Assembly (NCBI GenBank): GCA_002702385.1
Contig: NZZF01000011.1
Coordinates: 1 to 10,384, forward strand
Reading direction: 5' to 3'
Length of the DNA: 10,384 nt
From: Flavobacteriaceae bacterium
GTDB lineage: Bacteria; Bacteroidota; Bacteroidia; Flavobacteriales; Flavobacteriaceae
A model generated the notes under the pieces. The model saw only the letters and a program-made list of their open reading frames with translations, was not told where the DNA came from and made no database searches. Made by a program: the position numbers and the translations under genes. Position 1 is the first letter of the stretch. Each line of letters opens with the position of its first letter. Below are positions 1 through 5,764 of the stretch, one piece after another.

Positions 1-47
1 CCAGACCGCAACAATAAAAGCTAAACCCTTATAATTCAATAGATTAT
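1..47. repeat. Direct repeat, copy 1 (flanks the accessory block)
   Basis: This 47-bp stretch recurs in the same orientation at 5620-5666. The first 20 bases are identical and only positions 21, 26 and 31 differ, giving 44/47 matches at a spacing of 5619 bp. The window begins inside the repeat: copy 2 is preceded by agcccacgt, and the bases before copy 1 cannot be seen. The 3' half of the repeat is the left arm and loop of a terminator hairpin. I infer that it is a dispersed 3'-end element of the genome. It loosely resembles tails I associate with flavobacterial GIY-YIG endonuclease genes, but that memory is not firm enough for a call. Confidence 0.75.
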
Positions 48-58
48 GAGGGTTTTTT
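23..58 (+). terminator. Rho-independent terminator in repeat copy 1
   Basis: A 13-bp stem pairs 23-35 with 43-55 around a 7-base loop (36-42). The stem includes three G-C pairs and one G-U wobble, and a run of T (53-58) follows. It would end rightward transcription from a gene to the left of the window. The equivalent hairpin in repeat copy 2 is incomplete, so this copy shows the intact form. Confidence 0.75.
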
Positions 59-112
59 ATTTTAGTTTAACAGTCTGTTTAACACTTTTTCAATTCTAAG
101 AATTTAGGTCTG

Positions 113-664
113 TTAAAAACTTTTTTCGAGTCTTGCAATCAATCTTACTGCAAAAGTTATTTCCCATAATCCACCGATTATTAGTAAATACATGCTCCAT
201 TCATTTCCAAATAATTCCATTAAAAAACCTAAGGAAAGAAAAGAGTATCCTATTAATCCCCAAATCCCTAACCAATTTGCCACTATTTTATTTTTATATA
301 GAACATAACACATTGGGATGCTACCAATTCCTAATGAAAGCATCGCTATATGATAACCTAAGTCATAAGATATATTTATAGTTGGAATTAGATTTATTAA
401 AATGCTTGATAGTGCAAAAGCTTCAATCACTCTTGTTAAAAGGTATGTGTCCGCTATAATAGAATGATATGATTTTATGGTTTCTCTTAAAAATATTCCA
501 ATATATACAACAAAAATTGAATTTAAGATAATTAAAAAACTTCCTATAATTTGTTCAGAATTATTTTGACTTTCAAATAAATTTCTTCCAATACCATAGC
601 ACAAAAAGGCACCTAAAAAAAGTAAACCAATTATTCTTTCCTTATAAATTCTTGAAGTATTCAC
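113..664 (-). CDS. DUF4386-type multi-pass membrane protein
   Basis: This is a 183-residue integral membrane protein with about six hydrophobic segments (near residues 10-28, 40-60, 78-96, 103-123, 128-150 and 155-176). The order of features matches my recollection of the DUF4386 family: an N-terminal RxxGLLFL-like segment, a central helix containing ARG/GLU (TRVIEAF), a glycine-rich LSLGIGSIPM segment followed by LYKNKIVANWLGIWGLIGY, and a C-terminal LWEITFAVRLI helix. The molecular role of the family is unknown. The only good start is GTG at 664; an in-frame stop lies four codons upstream and there is no ATG before it. It is transcribed away from the operon at 881, with a 216-bp divergent region between them, and its stop lies close to repeat copy 1. 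No partner gene is apparent. Confidence 0.7.
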   Translation of the reverse strand: MNTSRIYKERIIGLLFLGAFLCYGIGRNLFESQNNSEQIIGSFLIILNSIFVVYIGIFLRETIKSYHSIIADTYLLTRVIEAFALSSILINLIPTINISYDLGYHIAMLSLGIGSIPMCYVLYKNKIVANWLGIWGLIGYSFLSLGFLMELFGNEWSMYLLIIGGLWEITFAVRLIARLEKSF

Positions 665-880
665 TTGCTTAATTTAAAATAGTTGACAATTATACAAAAA
701 CCCTCACGATAAAATGTTAGTTATAGTTTTGATATTAATTCCATTTCAATATACCTATTACTCTAATTTTGACAGTGTGTGCGTTAAATGCCATCACCGA
801 TTACCACAGAATTACACCCTAAGATTTAGACCCATCCTATATTTTTTATTAATTTTATTCACAAATTTAGAACTTAAGGT
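665..880. other. Divergent intergenic region, no clear gene
   Basis: This 216-bp region separates the leftward membrane gene from the rightward carbamoyltransferase and must hold promoters for both. It contains a less AT-rich patch at about 770-835 that matches nothing I recognise. A TATATTTT string at 838-845 is one base off the Bacteroidota -7 consensus TAnnTTTG, but no TTG lies at the expected distance upstream, so I do not call a promoter. A reading frame at 714-899 crosses into the next gene and is not convincing. Confidence 0.45.
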
Positions 881-2749
881 ATGTCAAAGAAAATTTTAGG
901 AATTTCAGCTTTTTATCATGATTCAGCTGCAGCTTTAATTATAGACAATAAAATTGTTGCGGCAGCTCAAGAAGAAAGATTCACTAGAGAAAAACAAACT
1001 TCAAAATTTCCAGTTGAAGCAATTAAATTTTGTTTAGAAGAATCAGGTTTAGAAATTGATGAATTAGATGCTGTTGTATTTTATGATAAACCTTTACTAA
1101 AATTTGAAAGATTATTAGAAACTTATTATGCATTTTCTCCAAAGGGTATACTTTCTTTCATAAAAGCTATTCCTGTGTGGCTAAATGAAAAACTTTTTTT
1201 GAAGAAAAATATAAGGGATGGATTAAAAGATGTTGGTCAATATAATGTAAAAAGGCTGAATCTTTTATTTCCTGAACATCACTTATCTCATGCTGCTAGT
1301 GCCTTTTTTTCATCTCCATATAAAGATTCAGCAATACTTACTATTGACGGAGTAGGTGAATGGAGTACAGCTTCAATTGGTTATGGAGATGGAAATAATA
1401 TTAATTTTATTAAAGAATTGCATTTTCCACATTCAGTTGGTCTTTTATATAGTTCCTTTACTTATTTTCTAGGATTCAAAGTTAATTCTGGAGAGTATAA
1501 GCTAATGGGTCTTGCTCCATATGGAAATCCTAAATCTGATCAAACTCATGAATTTGTTAAATTAATAAAGAAAAATTTAGTAGATATAAAGAATGATGGT
1601 TCTATTTGGCTTAATCAAAAATATTATAATTACGCAACTGGATTACGAATGGTAAAAGATAACAAGTGGAAGGATTTGTTTGGTTTTTCTAGAAGACTAG
1701 AAGAAATTGATATAGATCAGCATCATTGTAATTTAGCTTTAGCAATTCAAATTGTTACTGAAGAAATTGTTTTAAAAATGGGAAAAGAAGCAAAGAGGCT
1801 AACAAATTCAGATAATTTATGTTTAGCTGGAGGAGTTGCTTTAAATTGTGTTGCAAATGGAAAATTACAAAAAGAGGGTATATTTAAAAATATTTATATT
1901 CAGCCTGCAGCAGGAGATGCCGGCGCAGCATTAGGAGCTGCTCAGGCTATCTATCATATTTATTATGATGGATTACGTGAAGTAGATGGGGTTAATGATA
2001 TAATGGAAGGTTCTTATTTAGGTCCTAGTTTCTCAACTAAAGAGGTGTTGTCAATGAATAAAAGAACTAAAGCGGTTTTTAAATCTTATGATGTATTTAG
2101 TGATCTCACGAAAAAAATAGCTCAAAAAATAAGCGAAGGTAAAGTTGTTGGATGGTTTCAGGGCAGAATGGAGTTTGGTCCACGTGCTTTAGGTAATAGA
2201 AGTATTTTAGGAGATGCTAGAAATCCTGAAATGCAAAAAAAGTTAAATCTAAAGATTAAATATCGTGAAGGTTTTAGACCTTTTGCGCCATCTGTATTAG
2301 CTGATGATTCAAAAGAATTATTTGATTTAGATGTAGATTCTCCTTATATGTTATTAGTTGCACCAATAAATGATGCAATAAAAAAGAAGTTACCTGAAAA
2401 CTATTATAACCTTCCTTTATGGGATAGGTTATATACTGAAAGAAGCATTCTACAATCTATTACTCATCTTGATTTTTCTGCGCGAGTTCAGACTGTGCAT
2501 AAGGAAACAAATATGAAGTACTGGAATTTAATTAATGCTTTTAAAGATATTACAGGTTTTGGGGTAGTCGTTAATACAAGTTTTAATGTAAGAGGTGAGC
2601 CTATAGTTTGTACCCCTTATGACGCATTCAGATGTTTTATGAGTACTGAAATGGATTATTTGGTTATAAATGAATTTATATATAAAAAAACTGACCAAAT
2701 TAATTGGCAGGATAGAGAAAAATGGAGAATTAAATTTAAAATGGACTAG
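881..2749 (+). CDS. NodU/SxtI-family O-carbamoyltransferase
   Basis: A 622-residue enzyme of the NodU/CmcH/TobZ family, which moves a carbamoyl group from carbamoyl phosphate to a hydroxyl via a carbamoyl-adenylate. The N-terminal Kae1-like ATPase-fold domain has HDSA (13-16), the metal-site motif EHHLSHA (132-138), DGVGEW (156-161), the GEYKLMGLAPYG stretch (204-215) and the glycine loop AGGVALN (316-322). The C-terminal domain has WFQGRMEFGPRALGNRS (425-441), FRPFAPSV (465-472) and NTSFNVRGEP (565-574). All hallmark motifs are present and the length is normal, so it should be active. The acceptor cannot be read from sequence; relatives act on Nod factors, antibiotics, saxitoxin and polysaccharides. 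It is the first gene of a tight operon, with the SGNH hydrolase starting one base after its stop. The location is cytoplasmic, as no signal peptide is visible. Confidence 0.93.
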   Translation: MSKKILGISAFYHDSAAALIIDNKIVAAAQEERFTREKQTSKFPVEAIKFCLEESGLEIDELDAVVFYDKPLLKFERLLETYYAFSPKGILSFIKAIPVWLNEKLFLKKNIRDGLKDVGQYNVKRLNLLFPEHHLSHAASAFFSSPYKDSAILTIDGVGEWSTASIGYGDGNNINFIKELHFPHSVGLLYSSFTYFLGFKVNSGEYKLMGLAPYGNPKSDQTHEFVKLIKKNLVDIKNDGSIWLNQKYYNYATGLRMVKDNKWKDLFGFSRRLEEIDIDQHHCNLALAIQIVTEEIVLKMGKEAKRLTNSDNLCLAGGVALNCVANGKLQKEGIFKNIYIQPAAGDAGAALGAAQAIYHIYYDGLREVDGVNDIMEGSYLGPSFSTKEVLSMNKRTKAVFKSYDVFSDLTKKIAQKISEGKVVGWFQGRMEFGPRALGNRSILGDARNPEMQKKLNLKIKYREGFRPFAPSVLADDSKELFDLDVDSPYMLLVAPINDAIKKKLPENYYNLPLWDRLYTERSILQSITHLDFSARVQTVHKETNMKYWNLINAFKDITGFGVVVNTSFNVRGEPIVCTPYDAFRCFMSTEMDYLVINEFIYKKTDQINWQDREKWRIKFKMD

Positions 2750-2750
2750 A

Positions 2751-3872
2751 ATGATGAGCAAAAATACTTTCTATAATTTATGTTTAATAACTTCTGTCTT
2801 TTTTGTTCTAGAATTTTGTCTTAGAATTATTGATGTTACCGATAGAAATAGTGATGAAGTTGTATCATCTATTAATAGTAACTTATTAACGTTTAAAGAT
2901 TATACTCCAAATTCATCATTCAAAAGAGCTGAAAGTAAAATTGATAATATCGAAGAAATAGAAATTCAAGTTAACTCATTTGGAATTAGAGGGCCAGAAA
3001 TTACAGATAAAAAACATAAACGGTATATTAATATTGGAGATAGCTTTATCCAATCAGATGAAATTAACTTTAATCAAACATTTAGTGAATTATTAAATGA
3101 TCAATTTAAAGATTCAATACAATTTATTGCTCATGGAATTTCGAGTTGGTCTCCAACTCCAATTTTTAGTTGGCTTTATCATAAAGGTGTAAGTTTAAAT
3201 CCAGATAAAGTAAATTTATTTTTATGTATTAATGATTTTTATAGACCTGAGGTTTATTCTGGTTCTGATTCAATTTACAGAAAGCATGCAATATATAATG
3301 AAGGAATTCCTATTAATTATGAGCTAGATAAAAGGAGTATTCTAAAGAAGGTGTTAGGTAATGTTGAAATAATTAGGCTTCCATATTTAGTTTATAAAAA
3401 CATTAAACATTCGCGTGTTGATCCTAATCTTAATAAATACGAACCAATAAACCAGGAGTTATTATTGCTAGAAAAAAACTATAAAATTTGGCCTGAAGAC
3501 TTAAAATATAATATTGATCAAACCTTAAAAGTAATTTCAAATATTAATACCTTTTTAAAAAGTAAAAATATTAATTTTGAAGTGTATGTAATTCCCTTAG
3601 GATATATGTGGAAAGATGAATGTGAAGAAGCAAGAAGAATTTTTAAAATAAAAAAACATAAAATTATAACTCCAAAAGGCTTTGAACAATATTTGTTTGA
3701 AAATTTAAATGATAAATTTGGAATAAAAACCCATAACTTATCAATAGAATTTAATGAGTTTAAAGAGAATAATTTTCAATCACAATTATATTTCACATAT
3801 GATGGTCATTGGAATGAAAAAGGACATGAACTATTGTCGCAAATAATAACTAAAAAAATTAAAAAAAATTAA
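2751..3872 (+). CDS. Membrane-anchored SGNH/GDSL-type hydrolase
   Basis: From ATG 2751 this is a 373-residue protein with a short basic N-terminus, one membrane segment (about residues 6-24) and an extracytoplasmic domain. SGNH blocks are visible: NIGDSF with nucleophile Ser98, a block II glycine in AHGISSW (about Gly129), block III CINDF (Asn161) and a terminal YDGHWNEKGH with Asp351 and His353 completing the triad. The family includes esterases and acyltransferases or deacylases acting on polysaccharides and lipids; the substrate here is unknown. I chose 2751 (or the adjacent ATG at 2754) because it follows the upstream stop by one base. An in-frame ATG at 2670 would add 27 charged residues overlapping the previous gene and spoil the N-terminal anchor. 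Hydrolases of this kind often accompany carbamoyltransferase modules, suggesting joint modification of one surface molecule or secreted product (inference). Confidence 0.85.
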   Translation: MMSKNTFYNLCLITSVFFVLEFCLRIIDVTDRNSDEVVSSINSNLLTFKDYTPNSSFKRAESKIDNIEEIEIQVNSFGIRGPEITDKKHKRYINIGDSFIQSDEINFNQTFSELLNDQFKDSIQFIAHGISSWSPTPIFSWLYHKGVSLNPDKVNLFLCINDFYRPEVYSGSDSIYRKHAIYNEGIPINYELDKRSILKKVLGNVEIIRLPYLVYKNIKHSRVDPNLNKYEPINQELLLLEKNYKIWPEDLKYNIDQTLKVISNINTFLKSKNINFEVYVIPLGYMWKDECEEARRIFKIKKHKIITPKGFEQYLFENLNDKFGIKTHNLSIEFNEFKENNFQSQLYFTYDGHWNEKGHELLSQIITKKIKKN

Positions 3873-3873
3873 A

Positions 3874-4023
3874 ATGGAAATATTAAAAGACTTATGGTTT
3901 TTTTTAAAGGAAAGAAAAAAGTTTTGGTTAGCTCCTATTATTGTAGTTTTACTTTTACTTGGTTTTTTAATCGTATTTGGAGGTAGTAGTGCTTTAGCTC
4001 CATTTATATACACATTGTTTTAA
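3874..4023 (+). CDS. DUF5989 small membrane protein (SxtK-like)
   Basis: This 49-residue gene is easy to miss because of its length. The product begins MEILKDLWFFLKERKKFW, then has one long hydrophobic helix (about residues 19-38) and ends SSALAPFIYTLF. The ERKKFW-LAPI entry to the helix and the SALAPFIYTLF end are what I recall as the DUF5989 signature. It starts one base after the stop of the SGNH gene and ends three bases before the next ATG, so it is clearly part of the operon. Members of this family lie beside carbamoyltransferase and SxtJ genes, and I believe SxtK of the saxitoxin cluster belongs here. Biochemical function is unknown; a single-helix accessory subunit of a membrane complex is a guess. 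Confidence 0.88.
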   Translation: MEILKDLWFFLKERKKFWLAPIIVVLLLLGFLIVFGGSSALAPFIYTLF

Positions 4024-4026
4024 AAA

Positions 4027-4392
4027 ATGAATAAATTTAAATCAAACCCTTCAAAGACAATTTTAGTAATTATTACTGGATTAATGGTAATTTATTTTTT
4101 TACTAAAATGTATGTTCTTTTACAGATAGTATTGTTATTAGGTGTAATTGGTGTTTTTTCTAGATTTTTAAGTGTTAAGATTGAAAATTTATGGTTTAGG
4201 ATTGCATATGTTCTAAGTTTAATTATTCCTAATATTTTATTAGGAGTAATTTTTTATTTATTCTTGTTTCCTATTTCATTATTATCCAAAATTTGGAATA
4301 AAGACCTCCTTCATTTAAGAAATAATTCTGATACAATTTATAAAGAAGTAAAAAAATCATTTAATAAAGAATCTTTTAAAAATACTTGGTAG
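4027..4392 (+). CDS. SxtJ-family-like membrane protein
   Basis: A 121-residue protein with three to four hydrophobic segments: about 10-27, 29-48, and a long 58-85 stretch holding a proline-containing pair (SLIIPNILLGVIF and LFLFPISLL). It ends in a charged cytoplasmic-type tail (KDLLHLRNNSD and on to KNTW). The arrangement of two N-terminal helices, a Trp-Phe-Arg entry, two proline-marked helices, a KDLLxL motif and an aromatic C-terminus fits the SxtJ family as I remember it. Position supports this: it follows the DUF5989 gene by three bases in an operon headed by a carbamoyltransferase, the same company as sxtI, sxtJ and sxtK. Function is unknown. An alternative is an unrelated small membrane protein; a profile search would settle it. 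Confidence 0.72.
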   Translation: MNKFKSNPSKTILVIITGLMVIYFFTKMYVLLQIVLLLGVIGVFSRFLSVKIENLWFRIAYVLSLIIPNILLGVIFYLFLFPISLLSKIWNKDLLHLRNNSDTIYKEVKKSFNKESFKNTW

Positions 4393-4399
4393 ATAAAAT

Positions 4400-4687
4400 A
4401 TGAAAAGAATAACATTAAATGATATTCCTCATATTGATGAGGAATTAAATAAAGGAGATTGGGAAGCTTTGTGTAAAGCTAAAGGTTTAAAAGTAAAAGC
4501 TTTAAATTCAGTTGCACATATAGGTTTTCTTAGTTCTAATATAGAGGGTAGGATGGTTGCAAATAGACTTGTAATGGCTTGGGAAGTACCATGGCCAGAT
4601 ACACTAATTTCTAAGTATTATTCAATTGATAATCCAGGAATAGTTTCCATTGGAAGTGGAATAGAATTTTCTGTTGAAATTATATAG
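4400..4687 (+). CDS. Unrecognised 95-residue protein of the carbamoyltransferase operon
   Basis: I do not recognise this protein. It starts at ATG 4400, seven bases after the SxtJ-like stop, and is read in the same direction, so it is likely co-transcribed. The product appears soluble, with no signal peptide or membrane helix. The N-terminal third is acidic and helical in character (DIPHIDEELNKGDWEALCKAKGL). The rest looks beta-rich, with WEVPWPD around residues 56-62 and a glycine-rich end (VSIGSGIEFSVEII). There is no cysteine cluster or catalytic motif that I can name. It may be an accessory protein of the module or a passenger gene. Confidence 0.6.
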   Translation: MKRITLNDIPHIDEELNKGDWEALCKAKGLKVKALNSVAHIGFLSSNIEGRMVANRLVMAWEVPWPDTLISKYYSIDNPGIVSIGSGIEFSVEII

Positions 4688-4692
4688 AAATA

Positions 4693-5610
4693 TTGGTTTT
4701 GAAAAGTTCTACTTATTTAACCCTGATAGGTCTTCCTACAGATACTGAAATTGTTAAGTGTAGTAAATGTAGTTGTAATATAAAAGTTGGTAGATTTTCT
4801 GTAACTTTTGGTAAACCAACTACAAAAAGACTTATAAGAAGTTTTTTTAAACCATTTCAATGCCAGGATTGTGGAAAAATTAAGTTTGATGATCCTGAAA
4901 CAAATTTTCCTGATGAATTAAAAAATTCGTTTAAAGGAGAATGTGTTGCTCTGAAAATTAAGTGTGATTGTGGGGGACAGTTTAGAAGAGATAAAAATTT
5001 ATTCTGTACAAATTGTCATTATAGAAAATCTAGTAAAAATAGGTTTTATAAAAATATTTCAATTTATAAAAAAACAGTAAAAAAATTACTGCTTATATTG
5101 TTTTGTTTACCAATGATTGGATTTGGGCAAACATTTGGTTCTATTTTTTCATTTTCTATTTCACCTGTAAATCCAAATAATACTGATACAGTTTATATTT
5201 ATACTGAACTTTGGTTTTGTTGCTCTAACTGTTCTTTAGATATGAAATCGCATAGTGTTGTAGGAAATAATATCGTAGCTTCAGCACAACATTGTCTTGG
5301 TAACCTGAGTGCAATTTGTAATACTACTGATACATTCAAATTAAACCCTCTAGCTGTAGGAACATACACTTTTGACTTGACTTTGTATTCAGGTTTTGGT
5401 AGCTCTCCTTGTACGGCAGGTATTTCACCTGATGATAATGATGTATTTACTTTTAATGTTGTTACTTCTGTTGGTATTGAAGAACATACTACAAATAAAG
5501 AAATATTTAAAGTAACAGACCTTTTTGGAAGAGAAACAAAACAAACTAATCAACTTCTCTTTTATATCTATGATGATGGAACAGTAGAGAAGAAGCTAAT
5601 TGTTGAGTAG
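4693..5610 (+). CDS. Chimeric ORF: zinc-ribbon protein joined to a secreted T9SS-tail protein
   Basis: One open frame holds two parts that do not belong together. Residues 1-125 are soluble, with cysteine pairs at 23/26 (and 28), 57/60, 91/93 and 105/108, like two zinc ribbons. Residues 129-146 (VKKLLLILFCLPMIGFGQ) are a classic Bacteroidota signal peptide that lacks its initial Met: the codon before KKLLL is GTA where ATG is expected. Residues 147-305 are a Thr/Asn-rich exported domain with several cysteines, ending in a T9SS-style tail (KVTDLFGRET, then FYIYDDGTVEKKLIVE). No ATG opens the frame; TTG 4693 or 4699 are the only near candidates. A signal peptide behind 128 cytosolic residues should not work. 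I infer a fusion by deletion, or two genes of which the second lost its start. It follows the preceding gene by five bases and ends nine bases before repeat copy 2. Confidence 0.6.
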   Translation: MVLKSSTYLTLIGLPTDTEIVKCSKCSCNIKVGRFSVTFGKPTTKRLIRSFFKPFQCQDCGKIKFDDPETNFPDELKNSFKGECVALKIKCDCGGQFRRDKNLFCTNCHYRKSSKNRFYKNISIYKKTVKKLLLILFCLPMIGFGQTFGSIFSFSISPVNPNNTDTVYIYTELWFCCSNCSLDMKSHSVVGNNIVASAQHCLGNLSAICNTTDTFKLNPLAVGTYTFDLTLYSGFGSSPCTAGISPDDNDVFTFNVVTSVGIEEHTTNKEIFKVTDLFGRETKQTNQLLFYIYDDGTVEKKLIVE

Positions 5611-5619
5611 AGCCCACGT

Positions 5620-5666
5620 CCAGACCGCAACAATAAAAGTTAAAACCTTGTAATTCAATAGATTAT
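5620..5666. repeat. Direct repeat, copy 2, with half a terminator
   Basis: This is the second copy of the repeat at 1-47, 44/47 identical. It begins nine bases after the stop of the chimeric ORF and continues the line agcccacgt upstream of the shared part. The left arm of the terminator is kept as aaaccttgtaat (5643-5654), with two changes from copy 1, but the matching right arm (expected attacaaggttt) is missing. Homology to copy 1 stops at 5666, where ttatccta follows. The break inside the hairpin marks a recombination or deletion junction. Confidence 0.75.
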
Positions 5667-5718
5667 CCTATCTTAAGCGTGAAGCTAAATCCATAAACTT
5701 ATCTCATAAATTACAGTA

Positions 5719-5746
5719 AAAACACCTATTTTAAAATTGGGTTTTA
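5719..5746 (+). terminator. Possible weak terminator upstream of the carboxylase
   Basis: aaaac-a-cc (5719-5726) can pair with gggtttt (5739-5745), with one bulged A. Within the loop region a further short A-T helix can form. The downstream arm itself provides four T, followed by attt. It could end transcription from the accessory operon before the carboxylase gene. Stability is marginal. Confidence 0.3.
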
Positions 5747-5752
5747 TTTGAT

Positions 5753-5760
5753 TAAGTTTG
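5753..5760 (+). promoter_or_regulatory. Candidate Bacteroidota -7 promoter element
   Basis: taagtttg is an exact match to TAnnTTTG and sits five bases before the carboxylase ATG at 5765. A TTG lies at 5737-5739, only 13 bases upstream of it; the usual gap is about 19, so the -33 element is poor. If it is used, transcription would start at or next to the ATG and the message would be nearly leaderless. Chance occurrence in AT-rich DNA is a real alternative. Confidence 0.25.
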
Positions 5761-5764
5761 TTGT

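Noticed and set aside
65..117. Short repeats gtttaaca (65-72 and 77-84) and inverted tttaacag/ctgttaaa (66-73 and 110-117) after the DUF4386 gene
   Set aside because: The inverted pair has a 36-base loop and no G-C-rich stem, and the direct repeat is eight bases of AT-rich sequence. It could be a weak leftward terminator, but the support is too thin.
47..706. Inverted 11-bp match tgagggttttt (47-57) and aaaaaccctca (696-706) around the DUF4386 gene
   Set aside because: It is suggestive of a further terminator fragment, but it is short, low in complexity and shows no target duplication, so it is not enough to call mobile-element ends.
714..899. 61-residue rightward reading frame in the divergent intergenic region
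   Set aside because: It overlaps the start of the carbamoyltransferase in another frame, has no recognisable domain, and its hydrophobic start looks like an effect of AT-rich DNA.
2670..2750. Longer start (ATG 2670) for the SGNH hydrolase
   Set aside because: It would add 27 mostly charged residues overlapping the carbamoyltransferase end. The ATG pair at 2751/2754 sits right after the stop and gives a clean N-terminal membrane anchor.
2528..2761. Minus-strand frame over the end of the carbamoyltransferase and start of the SGNH gene
   Set aside because: It is antisense to two well-supported genes and has no family resemblance. The antisense frames at 3831-4013 and 7816-8004 and the plus-strand frame at 133-381 were dropped for the same reason.
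5611..5666. tRNA 3' end or integrase attachment site at repeat copy 2
   Set aside because: The agcccacgtccagaccgc stretch recalls a T-arm and acceptor tail, but the TTC of the T-loop, a matching 5' half and any integrase gene are missing.
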